Notes under the pieces: generated by a model
What the model saw: only the letters and a program-made list of their open reading frames with translations
Told to the model about the DNA's origin: nothing
Database searches by the model: none
Translations under genes and position numbers: made by a program
From: Rhynchosporium graminicola
Taxonomy: Eukaryota; Ascomycota; Leotiomycetes; Helotiales; Ploettnerulaceae
Direction of reading: 5' to 3'
Length of the DNA: 64,000 nt
NCBI GenBank assembly: GCA_900074885.1
Contig: FJUW01000092.1
Coordinates: 1 to 64,000 of the forward strand
Shown here: positions 1 through 12,621 of the stretch, in pieces
Numbering within the stretch: position 1 is the stretch's first letter
Layout: each line of letters begins with the position of its first letter

Positions 1-720
1 ATAGATCTAGAATTTCTTAAGAAAGTATAATAATAATATCTATATTATAAGTTCCAGAATTTTATAAGGGAGTGCAATAATAGGATCTGTGTCATAGATC
101 TAGAATTTCTTAAGAAAGTGTAATAATAATATCTATATTATGGGTTCCAGAATTCTGTGAGGGAGTACAATAACAGGATCTGTATTATAAATCTAGAATT
201 TCTTAAGAGAGTATAATAATAATATCTATATTATGGGTTCCAGAATTCTCTAAGGGGGTATAATAACAGGATCTATATTATAGATCTAGAATTTCTTAAC
301 AAAGTATAATAATAATATCTATATTATAAGTTCCAGAATTTTATAAGGGAGTGTAATAACAGGATCTGTATCATAGATACTATAATTTCTTAAGAGAGTA
401 TAATAATAATATCTATATCATGAGTTCTAGAATTTTATAAGGGGGTATAATAACAGGATCTATATTATAGATCTAGAATTTCTTAAAAAAGTATAATAAT
501 AATATCTATATTATTAGTTCCAGAATTTCGTAAGACGGTATAATAACNAGAATTTTATAAGGGGGTGTAATAACAGGATCTATATTATAGATCTAGAATT
601 TCTTAAAAAAGTATAATAATAATATCTATATTATTAGTTCCAGAATTTCGTAAGACGGTATAATAACAGGATTCATGTCATGGATTCTAGGATTTTTCGA
701 GAGAGTACAATGACAGGAAT
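1..720. repeat. 93-bp AT-rich satellite array (left copy)
   Basis: Tandem repeat with a 93-bp period, readable from the recurring landmarks GATCTAGAATTTCTTAAG and GGTTCCAGAATT. About 7.5 units are present and the array runs off the left edge of the window. Units differ mainly by C/T and G/A changes, as expected from RIP. An N at 547 interrupts the array and the 119 bases before it recur directly after it, so one unit may be artificial. The same satellite occurs in the same orientation at 16,330-18,000. Confidence 0.9.
547..547. other. Assembly join (single N) with duplicated flanks
   Basis: Single N. About 119 bases left of it (from 428) reappear almost identically right of it (to 667). Two contigs with an unmerged overlap is the simplest reading. 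Confidence 0.8.
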
Positions 721-899
721 CATGTCATAGATTATTGAGTATATTAAAACTAGTATAATAGTACCTCTTATTAATAAATTCTGATTTTTTTTTTATAATA
801 TAGAAAAATAAGTACTAAAGAGTAATATAGGGATTATTTTTTTTTTTTTTTTCCTTATAACCTTAATATTTTTCTAACCCTAACCCGTTTTTCTACCTA
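721..899. repeat. Satellite tail with poly-T tracts and two telomere-type repeats
   Basis: Non-tandem tail of the satellite. It contains two poly-T tracts and ends with CTAACCCTAACCCG, i.e. two telomere-type units. The tail recurs nearly unchanged at 18,001-18,190, so satellite plus tail behave as one repeated module. Confidence 0.8.
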
Positions 900-2589
900 A
901 GATTAAGGCCGACTTACGGGAAGGTTAAGTTAACGGCTTCGAAGCACTTAGGTTTCGTCTCTCTAGTCTCTTAAAAGTATTAGATAGTAAGAGTTATTAG
1001 GGGATAGTCTAGGATAATAGCTAATCGATAAGCAGGCAGTATCGCGGCTCTATACTAGTTATAGCGAGAGATCTTAGTATTAAGGGATAGCTTCTCTTCA
1101 CGAACCGGCTCTAAGAAGACCTGAAGCTAGGCCTCGAATATAGGTACGTCTATAATTTCGCTAACGAAACTATTTCGAAGGAGTAGACTATTAAGGAGAG
1201 ATAAGGTAGGCTACTGCTCGGATAGCCTCTAAAACTTTCTACTATATACATAGTATTAGTTCGTAAGTACCTAAGTAGCGTTATATTAAGGCACGTAAGT
1301 AATAAGTGCCTCCTATATATAGGTCGTACTATAGTATTCTCTGATATTAAAGTTAGGATTAGCTTAAGCTAGGCCTAGTCTTAATACGTTCCGGAGCGCG
1401 GTCTTCTAGTTCTTAGCGAGAGAGCCCTAGAGCTTCTTAAGGATACTTATAAGCGCTAGCGAGACTTAGTAAAAGATATCTATACGAGGAACGAGAGCGG
1501 CAGCGACCTAGTCGGCCTATATACGACTAGTATTAAGATAGAGTAGGATAATAAAGATAATATCTAGAGCGCACGAGTTATTCTACTACTTAAAGCCTTA
1601 CCGGAAGCGGGTTTACTAGTCGGTAGCGCTCTACTATTAAGTCCCGTCTACTACGTAAGATGATCTTATGAAAGCTTTAGAGTAGCTAATAAGCGTAATA
1701 TTCCCCTAGTAAACTCGGATAAGAGTAGTAGATAAATAAGCGCTAGTCGAGTTTCGGACAATAATAAGGTTCACGTATTACTAGATTTCGCTGATAGAAG
1801 CGCCGGTAAGCGCTATAATTCCGATGCTCAATAGAATAATACTATCTGGGAACGCTTCGAGGAGGCTAGCGATAGTTAGTAGGCGCTACGCGATATTTTA
1901 GGGGAGCGACTCACCGGTCAGGGTAGTAGTAAAACTATCGATAGGCACTTAGTACGTCTGATATAAGGGTAGTAAGTTCTTCTATAATACTCGAAAGATA
2001 GGTCAGGGGAAGGCGCGCGAGAGCGAGAAGTAGCAGTAGTAAGGCTTTAGAGGTTTAGGCGGTTAGGTATACCTAAATATACTTAGGGTTACTATAGCAC
2101 TAGTAATAAGGACATATGATATAGTTAGTATAAGGGTTAATTATTTTAGTATATTAGAATACTAAAACTCGGGTATACGTTCTACTGCGCTGCTCTGTAT
2201 TAATATTAAAATATATAATAGAGCTAATTTCGATTCTGTTCGTACTCCTGACTAAAATAATATTACTTATAAATAAGACCTAAATAAATCCAGATAGATC
2301 TCTAGAAACTCGAGCGGAGATAAGCGAGAGTATATATTCTTAACTATACGCGACTATAAATATGCACTTATACTTTCAGTTCCTCGTAGCGGCCCGGGAG
2401 TTATATACTATAATAAGGGATAGTACTAAAATCTACTATCTAGTATATAAAGGTACCTTTAACCTCTACTCTCGAATATGAACTCCGCTAATAATAGTAG
2501 TTATTTATATAGTTAATATTAACCTAGTAACTCCTTCTTAACCCCTAGCGACTAAAGTACTAAAATCCACGCTAATAAAGCTAGATTAT

Positions 2590-3180
2590 ACGCTCCCTCC
2601 TAAGAAAGCTACTAATCCGACTCTATCTACCTCGGGGTTCGTGCACTTACCTAAGCCCGCGATAATAGCTACTACTCTAAAGACTTCCGCTACTAGCGCT
2701 CCTAGTAAGCTGCCCGTCTTAGGGACCCCTAAAGGCTCTAAAGATAGTTAAGAATAGCTTGCCCTTCCGGGTCTATCTACGCTACTAAATAAGATATTAC
2801 TATTTAGCAGGGCGACTCCGAGCTCGAGCGCGAGCGAGGGTTTAGTAGATTATCGAGGTAAGTAGCTTTTCCCTTAACGTAACTCGGGAGACTAATAGTC
2901 GACTAGTAAAGAGTTTAGTCGATCGATTATTCTCTTTACCTATTACGAAAGCTAGCCCCCCGAGCTATAATACTCCGACTAAGAAAGGCAGTAGCTTTAT
3001 ACCTACTATAGCTAAATCTAAAGGTAAGCGCGCCGCGGAGGATAAGGTAGTAGTATTAGTATTAAAGAAGGTAAAGGCGAAGTAAAAGGAGAAGGCGAAA
3101 GCGAATATAAAGAAGTAAAGGGACCGGATATTACAGAGGATAAATAGTAACTTTAAGAGCGTAGTAGATAGAGAGTAAGT
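2590..3180 (+). pseudogene. Degraded Ser/Thr/Pro- and Lys-rich coding remnant, unknown
   Basis: Plus-strand frames here read as a low-complexity protein: a stretch rich in Ser, Thr, Pro and Lys around 2,600-2,750, then after a frame change a basic stretch around 2,960-3,170 with lysine clusters (for example KKVKAK) and charged residues. TAG and TAA codons interrupt it. The composition suggests a disordered, nuclear-targeted segment. No family is recognised and the frame change makes boundaries unreliable. Confidence 0.3.
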
Positions 3181-3362
3181 AGAGAGGAACTATATAGTAT
3201 ATATAATAGAATAATAGGATATGTTAAGCTACGTCGGAGGTTAGGACCTCCCTATAAGGGGCCGGTAACTAGGATAGAGTCGTAGTACCTATAGTGATAG
3301 TAATAGTATTATAATTACGATGATAGTAATAGTATTATAATAGTAGGAAGGTACTATCGAGA

Positions 3363-4195
3363 CTAATACAGGTAGATTTAGTTAGAGCTAGAGCTTCCTC
3401 TCTAATTAATACTTTTTACTCCTCTAATTATCTAGCGACTACTACAGGGAGTCGAGTAAAGCCTGATCTACTCTATGATTCGTAATCAGGTAGCCTTCAG
3501 TCTATTCCTAATGAATTCGCCCGCTGGATCGAACCCTTCTGCAGTAGATTAGCTACTTACTCGCCTTAAAAGTCTTAATAGCTCCGAAAGCCTCTCCTAA
3601 GGTTAGTCTCTATTATATATCTTCTACGATTAGTTATACGTAACCTTTAAATACCGTTTATTTTCGATCCTTCTCTAAGATCCAGATCTAGGAGCTTTCG
3701 ATCGATATTATAAATTTAATTAGTTAATTATAATTAGCTAAAGTTAATTTAAGGTTCTAAATTAATTAATAGTTTCTTTATTACGAATCAGTTATTCAAT
3801 TAAAAAGAGTCGTCTTTCGATATATTATTATATAGTCCGTCGCCTTGAATTCGCTACTAACCGGACCGGGTTCCTTACTTTCCCGCGGCTATAAAGTAGT
3901 TAATATAAAGTAGGAAGTCAGAGTAGAGGTAAAGCCGAGTAAGCGCCGGTAGGAGGTTAAGGATATAACTACTTAATTATAAGCAAGGAGCCGGGTTTAA
4001 TAGTCAGATGAAGATCTAAGGATTAAGGAAATAATTAGTTAGAAAGGATTAGTAGAATACTTAGCTCAGCTGTATAAGGCCCTGAGTAATAGGAAGGTGC
4101 AAAGGAGACTAATATTAGTATATTAAGTCAGAGTTAGAGCTCCCTATCTAATTAATAACCTCTTACTCTTCTAATTATCTATAACTATAGTAATA
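3363..4195. repeat. Direct repeat pair flanking about 0.7 kb
   Basis: Segments at about 3,363-3,440 and 4,115-4,195 are similar in direct orientation (both contain AGAGCT..CTCTAATTAATA and CTCTAATTATCTA). Each has ATAGTAATAGTATTATAA-type microsatellite next to it. This looks like a local duplication or the ends of a small decayed insertion. Nothing recognisable lies between them. Confidence 0.45.
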
Positions 4196-7019
4196 GTAAT
4201 AGTATTATAACTATAGTAAAAGTGACAGTATTATAACTACGGTAATAGTAATTATATTATAGCCTGCGTATAAGCGGCACGCGTAGTAATAGTAGTTAAG
4301 TTATATAAAAGCTTCCTAGATATCCCTAAATATAATACTTATAAGGGGATCGCAGCGTAGGGCGTCAGTCGATATTATTTACCTTAATCTACGTAAGATC
4401 TACTTAGGCGACGGACTAATAGTAAGTCGCTTATCTATCGTTAGTAAGCGTAATATAATAGGTCGTATAGCCGGACTTATTATTATTATGCTCTTACTTA
4501 GAGTTATATACTGGTTATTATCTAGCGGCCTCGCGAGTTCCTGAATAAGACGCGATTAATACCTCTCCCTTATTCCTTTAATATTCCTTACTCCTATATA
4601 CCCCTTACTATAAACTCCCTCTTACGCCTTACTATCGATAGGATATAACCGGCTGAGATTATATTAGAATATAGCGCGCTTATAGGGGAATATCAGACGG
4701 TAGTACTCTCTAACTCTTATACTTACTTAGCGTTAATACTAATAAGGATAGCTCCTATAGTAAATCGTTTACTACTTGATCCTCGAACTAATGAATACCT
4801 AACCGGAAAAGATCTCTTATATCTAAGATACTTTTCGGGCGCTTATAAAGAAGCTATAGATAACCTCGACTATATCTTCCTAGCTACCGAGAGACGCTAC
4901 TTACTAGGCGCTATTACTAACCCTTTTACTACTATTATACTTCCTGCTATTTCTAATCCGAGCTCTCCCTAGGATATTTATGCCCTTCCCCTTACTATAC
5001 GAAGACTAAGAACCTTTACCCTCTAGCAGGCCGCCTAGTCTGAATAATACCCTTTCGAAACGTATATCTCCGGGCCTCGAGCTTACGGATCTTATATCTT
5101 TAATTCTTACCTCTACTTATTAAATATCTACGAATTCTGCGAATCCTACCTCTATTAATCTATCCTCTACGGATCTTATAAATACTACTTTTACGATTCC
5201 TACGACTATAAATCCTACGAGTCTTATAATTATAAATCCTGCGAATCTTGCGGCTAAATATCCTACGAATCTTACTACTGCGAATCTGCTAGCGACTAAC
5301 CTTTTTATTACGCCCGAACTTGCGATAATACCGGATAGAATAGTAACGCGGCTCTAGAAACGAAGAAAGACAGAGGAAAGATACTAAGCTAATCCGGTTA
5401 GAATAATAGCTTCGTAATAGATAGCGAGCCGGGAGAGGGCTTATAAACTAGATATAGCAGAGACCTTTTAATAGGAGCTATAGTAGCTATATATTAAAGG
5501 GAAGAAGAATAACGCTGCGGTATTATATTATATTCTAGCTTTATAGATTACCTTCCTTAAGAAGTTCTTCTTTTAAAACACGTTCGGGAGGGCTTACTAA
5601 CAGCGGATTCTCGAGCTACTCGATAAGATTATAGAATATAAAGAAGTAAAGATATCTAAAGTAGTTTTAGTAATAGAAACTGCAGCGGTAAAGAATCTAC
5701 TACCGGAGATATAAACCTTTTTTATATTATATACTAAGTATAAAGCGAGAGATACTAAGTAGGAGATAACTCAGGAGATTACTAAAACGATTCGCGGATT
5801 TAAGCTATACTAAGCTTTTATAGATTTATAGGAGAAAGTAGTAGGCCCGGATAGAGATAAGTTATAAAGGTTCCTCGAGTTATAAGGCTTCGCTAAGTCG
5901 TAAGGGCGTGATATTCGTAGTTATATCTTAAGCTACCTATTAAAGGAGCTAGATATAAGACTAGATATCCTAAGTAATAAGCTATAAGTCTACTAGAGAG
6001 TCTACCTTCTAGTATAGCAGTTTAGGAAGAGTATCGTAATACTTCTTCTGAAGAGGGCTCTAAGTTAGTAAGTAACTAATCCTTAACCTCCGCTTATAGT
6101 ACTTCTAATAGCTCCAGGATCTATAAGATTAGTATCTAGAAAATACAGCGGATTACCAAAGTCCTCTTCGATGCCTTCCCGGGATTAGTTAATATATATA
6201 TAGCTATAGAGTATCTGATTCTATATATCTTAAAGGAGCTTAGTACGAAGTTAATAGCGCTATAAACGTCGCGAGAGGCATATTAGCTAAGCCTCTCTCT
6301 GCTTGAAACCCTTAGCCTACTCTAAGGCGGAGGAAAGAACTCTAGCGAAGCAGGTTCTCTCTAACGATAGCTATATATATACTATCGTTACCGTTATATA
6401 GAAGGTATTACAAGTATAAGCGAGTGCTATAACGCGATATAGTCGCGATTAAGGAATAGTCGCTATAATAATATATATTTAGTTTCGGCTATAATAGTCT
6501 ATAGTAAATTAGAATAGCTTCTCGGGGAAATCGGGTTTATTATAATATAGCCGGTCTCCGATAGTCGCCTAGTAGACGCAGGTATACCTTAGTGTTTTAG
6601 TATATTAATATATCTAAATATTAAACTACTATATTATCTCTGCTCAGTATCCTACTAGTTTAAAAATTCCTTATCTTATACTATACGTTACGTTCCTGTT
6701 ATCTGCTTTATAATACTAAAAGCTGTAAAAGTAAGAAGAAGGTCAGCTTCGAGTAGTTAGTCGAGGAAAGATAAGGTACGGACCTCGTCGAGTAGGTCTA
6801 TATCGCGTAGTTAATCAGGAAAGATCCTAATAAGGCTAATAGATCGCTTTATTATAGTATTACGTAATTATCTGATCGAAGGTCGCGTGCTAATTTAGGG
6901 TAGAACTCCTTAAGCAACCTATCGATAGCTCTATCGTCTGCTTCTTACGCGACCTCGAACGAGCATACTTATAATATAGTAAGGACTCGTCAGGCGGCCC
7001 CTATCTTACTTTCTATAGC

Positions 7020-7072
7020 GACTCCGATAGAAGATAGAGAAGAGTATATAAGATACTCTAGCTATCGGAGTC
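7020..7072. repeat. Two-tier perfect inverted repeat (hairpin)
   Basis: GACTCCGATAG at 7,020-7,030 is perfectly inverted at 7,062-7,072. Inside it a second stem, AGAGTAT/ATACTCT, closes a 5-base loop. Survival in RIP-damaged DNA is notable, but it lies inside former coding sequence and could be chance. Confidence 0.5.
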
Positions 7073-7077
7073 AGTCG

Positions 7078-7581
7078 AGTGATAAGCTTACTATAATTAA
7101 CTCGCTATTATTAGGCGCTAGGAGAAGTAGGGAGGCGTCTTTAATCAGAGACTCGGGTTTAGCTACGATTAATTCCCTACTACCGGAGGCTAAGAGTAGT
7201 ATTAAGGCATCTATAAGCGAAGACTCGGGTTTAGCTACGATTAATTCCCTGCTACTAGACGCTGAGAGTAGTATTAAGGCGTCTATAATTAGAGACTCGA
7301 GTTTAGCTATAATTAATTCCCTACTGCCGGACGCTAGGAGTAGTATTAAGGTAGCTTTAATCGTAGGCTCCGGTCTTACTACTATTAATTCCTTACTACT
7401 GGACGCTAGGAGTAGCGTCGAGGTATCCTTAATCGAGGACTCAGGTTTCGCTATAATTAAGTCTCTCCTGCTAAGAGCAAGGAGTAATATTAATATAAGA
7501 TCAGCTAGGGACTCGGGTTTCGCGATAATCGATACCCTACTACTAGTAGCGAGGAGTAGTAATAAGGCAGTATTATTCGCA
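7078..7581 (+). repeat. Seven exact 72-bp repeats encoding a 24-residue motif
   Basis: Units start at 7,078 (degenerate), 7,150, 7,222, 7,294, 7,366, 7,438 and 7,510, always 72 bp apart with no indel. On the plus strand each reads approximately DSGLATINSLLLDARSS followed by KASL/I and two or three variable residues. The frame is kept across all units although the bases differ at many C/T and G/A positions, so it was translated before RIP. The peptide repeat is amphipathic-looking. I cannot assign it to a family. Confidence 0.75.
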
Positions 7582-7969
7582 GACTATATCTCGACTCTTA
7601 GACGATTAGAATAACCGGTAGACTATAACCCTATAATCGCCTCGCTATTACTATCCCTAAACTCGGAATACTTTACTACCTAATAAATATCGCGTTTCGA
7701 TTCTTTAGGCTACGAGCGGGTAAAGTAGTAATAATTAAGGAGAGATAAGGTAAAGAGTCCCTTAGACGGAAGGGGCTACTAAGATTAGCGTATATTTTAT
7801 TAGGATAATAGGAGAGTAAAGGGAAAGGGTTCCTAGGAACGAATAAGTAAAGGTATATTAATCGGAGATATCTCTCGGGGCGAGCTAATAGAATTATAGA
7901 TATAGGGGAAGCTTCTATAGACTATAAGAGTAACTGTGAGATAGTAGACTCTCTAGGTGAACTAATAGA

Positions 7970-10840
7970 TATGTTCGATAGACCTAGGATAGACTCCTTA
8001 TAAGATAGGCACGACCGGAATATACTAAACCTCCTTCGACGATATGATATATAAGAACAGTCCGAGGAGTGCTACCGACTAGCGGATATTATCTGATACT
8101 AAACCTAGGCGAGGATCTTAAGCTATATAGACTAACGATATAGCCGGGAGGAGATTAGCTATAATACTACTATAGGGGATAATTATTACCCGCTAGATAC
8201 TATATACGAGAATATCAGGGGGTTTCCGAGTAATACGATTAGACTCGGATTTAATAGTCTTCAGGGGAACTAAAGGGTAGTAGCGAGGCAAGTCCTGCCC
8301 TCAGCAGAAGTAATTAAGGAGCTTTTTACTAGTATTTAAGATAAGAGCTCTAGGGTAAAGAATATATACTTATACTTAGAAGAGCTAGCGTAGACGTTTC
8401 CTAGGACGAGTATAGATATCGATAGTACGATTACGTTTCTGGTTTTAGTAGGAGCGTTTCGGGGAGAGCTTTACTATTACCCGACTTTCTAGTTTATATA
8501 TAGGATTATAAGCGATATAAAGATCGAATGAAGTATTTATTATAAGGATAATAAGAGAACTTTAAGAGTAGCGACTCTTTAGCTATAATAAATCTTATAC
8601 GTATATATTAGTAGGATCTAAGGGATTTATAATTATATAGTTTACGTATTCCTGCCTTATCTTTATAGGTCGGATATTCCCTTTAAGAGCCTAATAGAGG
8701 TCTAGATATAAGCTTTTATAGATAGCGTTATACTTAAGAATATTTTCGACTATATCCTAAATATAGCTACCTAGTATATCCTACTAACTTAGCTAACGAG
8801 TTAGTTAAATACTACAGCGAAAGCGAACGAAACCCGAATAGGAGCGCAGGATTCGATAGTAAGATAATACCGGACTTATACTATCTAGTCTTAATACCTT
8901 AAGGCGATCTAGATAATAATATAAAACTATACGTAGGAAGCTGATCTGCAGGATTTCTCTAATACTTTTCTTTATATAATAAGTAAGAGTTATAAGTTAT
9001 AATTCTAAGGCTAGGATTCGTTCCCTATAGTTATAGCTAAGTTCTACGATAAGCTCGATACTATCTTCGATTAGAGGTTCCTATGGTATAAAGAGCTATA
9101 TATAGATATAGTAATAGAGATCTGCCTAAGCGTACCTGCAGAGGGGATATCTAATTAAGGAGAGGCTCAAGTATACTTATAGAAATAATATTATTTAGAG
9201 AGGTTTCTCGAGAATATATACGTCGAGCCGGTCGAGGGGGTAATATAGTACTATAACGTTAAGTTCCTATATAAGGCGGTAAATATAATATATATTCCCG
9301 TAAAGAAGTTATAGATTTATACTACAGGCTTATAGTACTTATAATACTATATAGTAGAGAAAGAGATTACAGATACTAGTACGATCTATCCCTTTTAGAA
9401 TAAGAGTATATTAGAGCTCTACCTCGACTAGATAACTTAGTACTTAGTAATATCAGATAGGAAATAAGCAGGGAAGAAATAAGAGACTATCGAGGGGGTA
9501 TATCGGAACTCGAAGAAGCGAGTACGTATTACGTATCGTGATACTTATAATCGGGTATTAGCCTTACGCTTAGAGTATTATATTAAGAGTATAGTCCTCT
9601 TAGTTTATATAAATAAGTATCAGAGATAAGAGATAGATCGAGGGCGCAGGTTGCAGCTACTATAGTAGTCGAAGATACTCTCGTTTGCATAAGCGATAGA
9701 AACCCCTAGGTTCTGCGATTATATACTAGGTAACGTTTAAAAGCTATATACGCTATTCGAGGCGGTAGTAATAATAGTACCTAGTAATAGGATCGTTAAA
9801 GGCCGGAGTTATCTGCTATATGCCCTACTTTAGTACTTTTACTACTTCTTCTCCTATAGTATATTAGAGATAGTGCTAAGCTTCTAGTACTAAAAGTATA
9901 TATCGCAGAGGACCGGGAGGTAGCGATATAGTCTAGCGTTCGAGAGGACTTTATTATAAATAAGCTATAGCTAGTAGAGTTCGGTAGTAGACTGGAGGCG
10001 CCTCTAAGTTATAGAAGAAGTAAAACCTTACTTTGCGATAAAGTCTTCAGATATCCTAGGTTTTAATTAGAGGACGCGTAAGGTCCGATAAGTAGCTTAG
10101 AAGCTAGATAATATTCTTAAGGTTCTCCTTAAGGCGATAGAAAAGCTAAAGCTTAACGACGTCTTATAGCTACTTAGCTACTTATATTTCAGAAGGTATT
10201 ACTAAGAAGTCCTATAAGGTCTACTTAAGGAGGTATATCTAGGAAAGTCTAATATTAGGAGTAAGATTAAGGAGGATAAGATTCGCTTTTATAAGTCCGA
10301 CTTAGCTAGTTACTTCAGGAGGCTATATTTTATATTAGGGAATAAGATAAAAGTAAAAAACCTAAGAGCTATCTTCGACTAGTTATAGTTAGCTAATAGG
10401 TCGTGGAATCGTACGTATTTCGAAGCGAAATAGTACCGGATAATATATAGTAAGGTAGATAGGGCGCTTCGCGTATATCTAATGATCTAAGACTAATAGA
10501 GGCAGGCGTTCTTTATAGATTTCTTTTAGTTCTATTTAGTAATACCTCTTCCAGATAGGAATAGAACGCTACTATCGACAGGAAAGCATATAAGGCAGCG
10601 CATTTAGTAGTCAGTAATAGAGAGGAGAGGGGTTTTCAGGTAAGGGCGGCTAGAATATAATAAGATAACGCCCTTACTATACCCTGAATCGCTCTCGATA
10701 ATAAAAGAGCGAATACTAAGGTTTTTAAGGCCTTAAAGAGGATTTCGGTATACTAGGATACTAAAAGAGGGCGGCGAGGCGTGCACTAGGAGTTAAGCGC
10801 TAGGGAAGTTAAAAGGGAAATATAGTTCTGATATCAGATA
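7970..10840 (+). pseudogene. Degraded plus-strand coding region, unknown
   Basis: Plus-strand frames remain open over long stretches apart from TAG/TAA. The best is about 10,250-10,840, which ends in a charged segment (for example SIIKERILRFLRP). A segment near 8,440 reads GAFRGELYYYPTF. I compared it mentally with reverse transcriptases, DDE transposases, RecQ helicases and the DUF3435 tyrosine-recombinase-like family and found no convincing motif. It may continue the frame described at 5,098-7,620. It ends just before a tandem repeat and converges on the minus-strand frame at 11,353-12,621. Confidence 0.35.
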
Positions 10841-10849
10841 AGTTATACT

Positions 10850-11136
10850 AGATTTTCCTCTTACGATAGGGCTATTATAAGGCTTATAGATATATTAGGA
10901 GGGAATAGATTTCCTCTAGCGATAGTGCTATCGTGGGGCTTATTATAATATTAGTAGGAAGTAGATTTTCCTTATAATAAGAGTACTATCTTAGGAATCG
11001 TTAATATATAAGTGGAAGGTGGATTCTCTTTATAACGAGAGTACTATCATAGGACTCGTTAATATATTAGTAGAAAGTGGATTTTCCTCGTAATAATAGT
11101 ATTACTATAAGGCTTATTGAAATATTAGTAGAATAT
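10850..11136. repeat. Five-copy 57-bp tandem repeat
   Basis: Units start at 10,850, 10,907, 10,963, 11,021 and 11,079 (56-58 bp spacing). Each begins with AGATTTTCCT or GGATTTTCCT and ends with ATTAGTAGGAAGT-like sequence. The units diverge mostly by transitions. The array sits between the 3' ends of two convergent degraded reading frames. Confidence 0.75.
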
Positions 11137-11352
11137 ATAATTATAACGGGTATCTTATCATCGAATAGATATATATAAATCTATACTACCTAGTCTAGTC
11201 TATAGCCTAAGTAATAATCTCTCTTATCTCGGCTATATATAAAGTGAAGACGCAGAGTACACTAAGCGATAAGTAAGTATAATATAATATATGAAATCAT
11301 TAGCTCTAGTAAGCTATACTTCTAGAGGTATACGAGACTATAAGATAATAAG

Positions 11353-12621
11353 TTAGACTTCTGCTACCTTAGCGAATATTACGTCTTCTGGAAATCCTTC
11401 CCTCTTTTCCTTATCTATTATAGCGTTTTCCTAGTACTTCCTATTATCTATTATCCGGGTAAGTATATATATTTCGTCCTCTATACCGCCGTCCGCTATC
11501 TCTACGTCCGAGGCGTTCCCTGCAGGTTCTAAAACCGATCTTATAATCTCCTCGTTAGCCGACTCGTACTCCTATAAGGATACTATAGCTTCTAGCTTCT
11601 TTACTATCTCCTTATCCGGTACCTCTTCTAACGCTCTATCTAGATCCCTACTAGCCTCTTCTCCAGGTATATTACTATCGCTAAGCTATAGAGTATTAAG
11701 GGTAGCTATAGGAAAGTATCTACTGATTAACTTCTCTAACTTCTCCCCTAAGGCCCTAAGCTTAGGATCGAGACGAAGCTTACGTAACTTAGTAGTACGC
11801 AAGATCTAGTAGGCTTTACTACGTAGATAAGAATCTCTATACTTATAAAGCGCCTTAAGGTTAAAGTACTAACGCTTTAAGATACTATCGAGTTCGCGCT
11901 AAGCCTCTTTATCTATATCGCCGTCTAAATAACTTATATATATAGTTATAAGACCTATAGTAGCGCCCTAGATACTCTCCCGAGTAGTGAACGCCTTGCC
12001 GAAGAGGAGGCCGGTATAAATAGTGAATATAGTATAAATAACACTAGGGGGGAGGAATAAGGTATATTCCGAAGTTTAGCGAAGAATAACTAGGTTTTCT
12101 AATTCGGCGGCGATAAGAGCGAGAGGGGCAGATAGATAGTAGAGTAAAGTAGCGATATTTATTTTAGTAGAGGGCGCAAGGAGCTATAGCTTCTTATACT
12201 TACCGGAAAGTGCGACGAGCTTAGTAAATATAGTATCGATATAGAAGGCTATGATCTAGTTAGTAAATCTAATATAAGCGGTATAGGGGATTATATCCTA
12301 GCTAGTGATATAGCGTCCGAGGCGAGAGGGAAAGGTAAGGCTAAACTTAGCGTTCCGTAATAGTATATTAATAAGGGCAGATATAGGAGCGCTAGTCTCG
12401 ACTAGTTAGGATATGAGCTTTAGTATATAGCAGTTAATATCGCGGAATAGCCGGAGGTCCTTACTCTAGCTTCTATCCTTATTTTCGAAGAGTATAGTAA
12501 TATCCTCCTTACTCTCTATTAAATCTATAATCTAGTCCCAGAGTGTACTATATATAGGTTCCTAGTCCTTAAGGTATAAGGCCTTAGTGAATATCTTCGG
12601 GGTGCTTATATTCTAAGACAT
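11353..12621 (-). pseudogene. RIP-inactivated 423-codon gene of unknown function
   Basis: A single minus-strand frame runs from ATG at 12,621 to TAA at 11,353, exactly 423 codons with no indel, interrupted by about sixteen codons that are all TAG or TAA. These fit RIP of CAG, CAA and TGG. The N-terminal half is aliphatic and helical-looking. The middle has basic residues (TTKLRKLRLDPKLRALGEK). The last 120 residues are strongly acidic (for example ALEEVPDKEIVKKLEAI). No signal peptide or metal-binding motif is seen. I do not recognise the family. Its clean, indel-free frame makes it the best candidate cargo gene of the satellite-bracketed block. Confidence 0.6.

Larger units (their letters stand above)
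5098..7620 (+). pseudogene. Degraded long plus-strand reading frame, unknown protein
   Basis: A plus-strand frame stays readable for hundreds of codons if TAG/TAA are read as RIP-converted Gln/Trp codons. It begins in a low-complexity Asn/Pro/Thr/Ala stretch (about 5,100-5,300, NPTNL-like repeats). It continues through a charged region (about 5,300-6,150, with segments such as GRDIRSYILSYLLKELD) and reaches the 24-residue repeats at 7,078-7,581. I do not recognise the protein. The frame may change between segments, so this could be more than one gene. Confidence 0.4.

Noticed and set aside
1..720. CRISPR-like array (regular repeats)
   Set aside because: The repeat is a contiguous 93-bp satellite without unique spacers, in a eukaryotic context.
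7970..10840. Possible DUF3435/Starship captain-type recombinase
   Set aside because: A GAFRGEL segment looked suggestive, but the catalytic R..H-x-x-R..Y context and the usual flanking motifs could not be found in frame.
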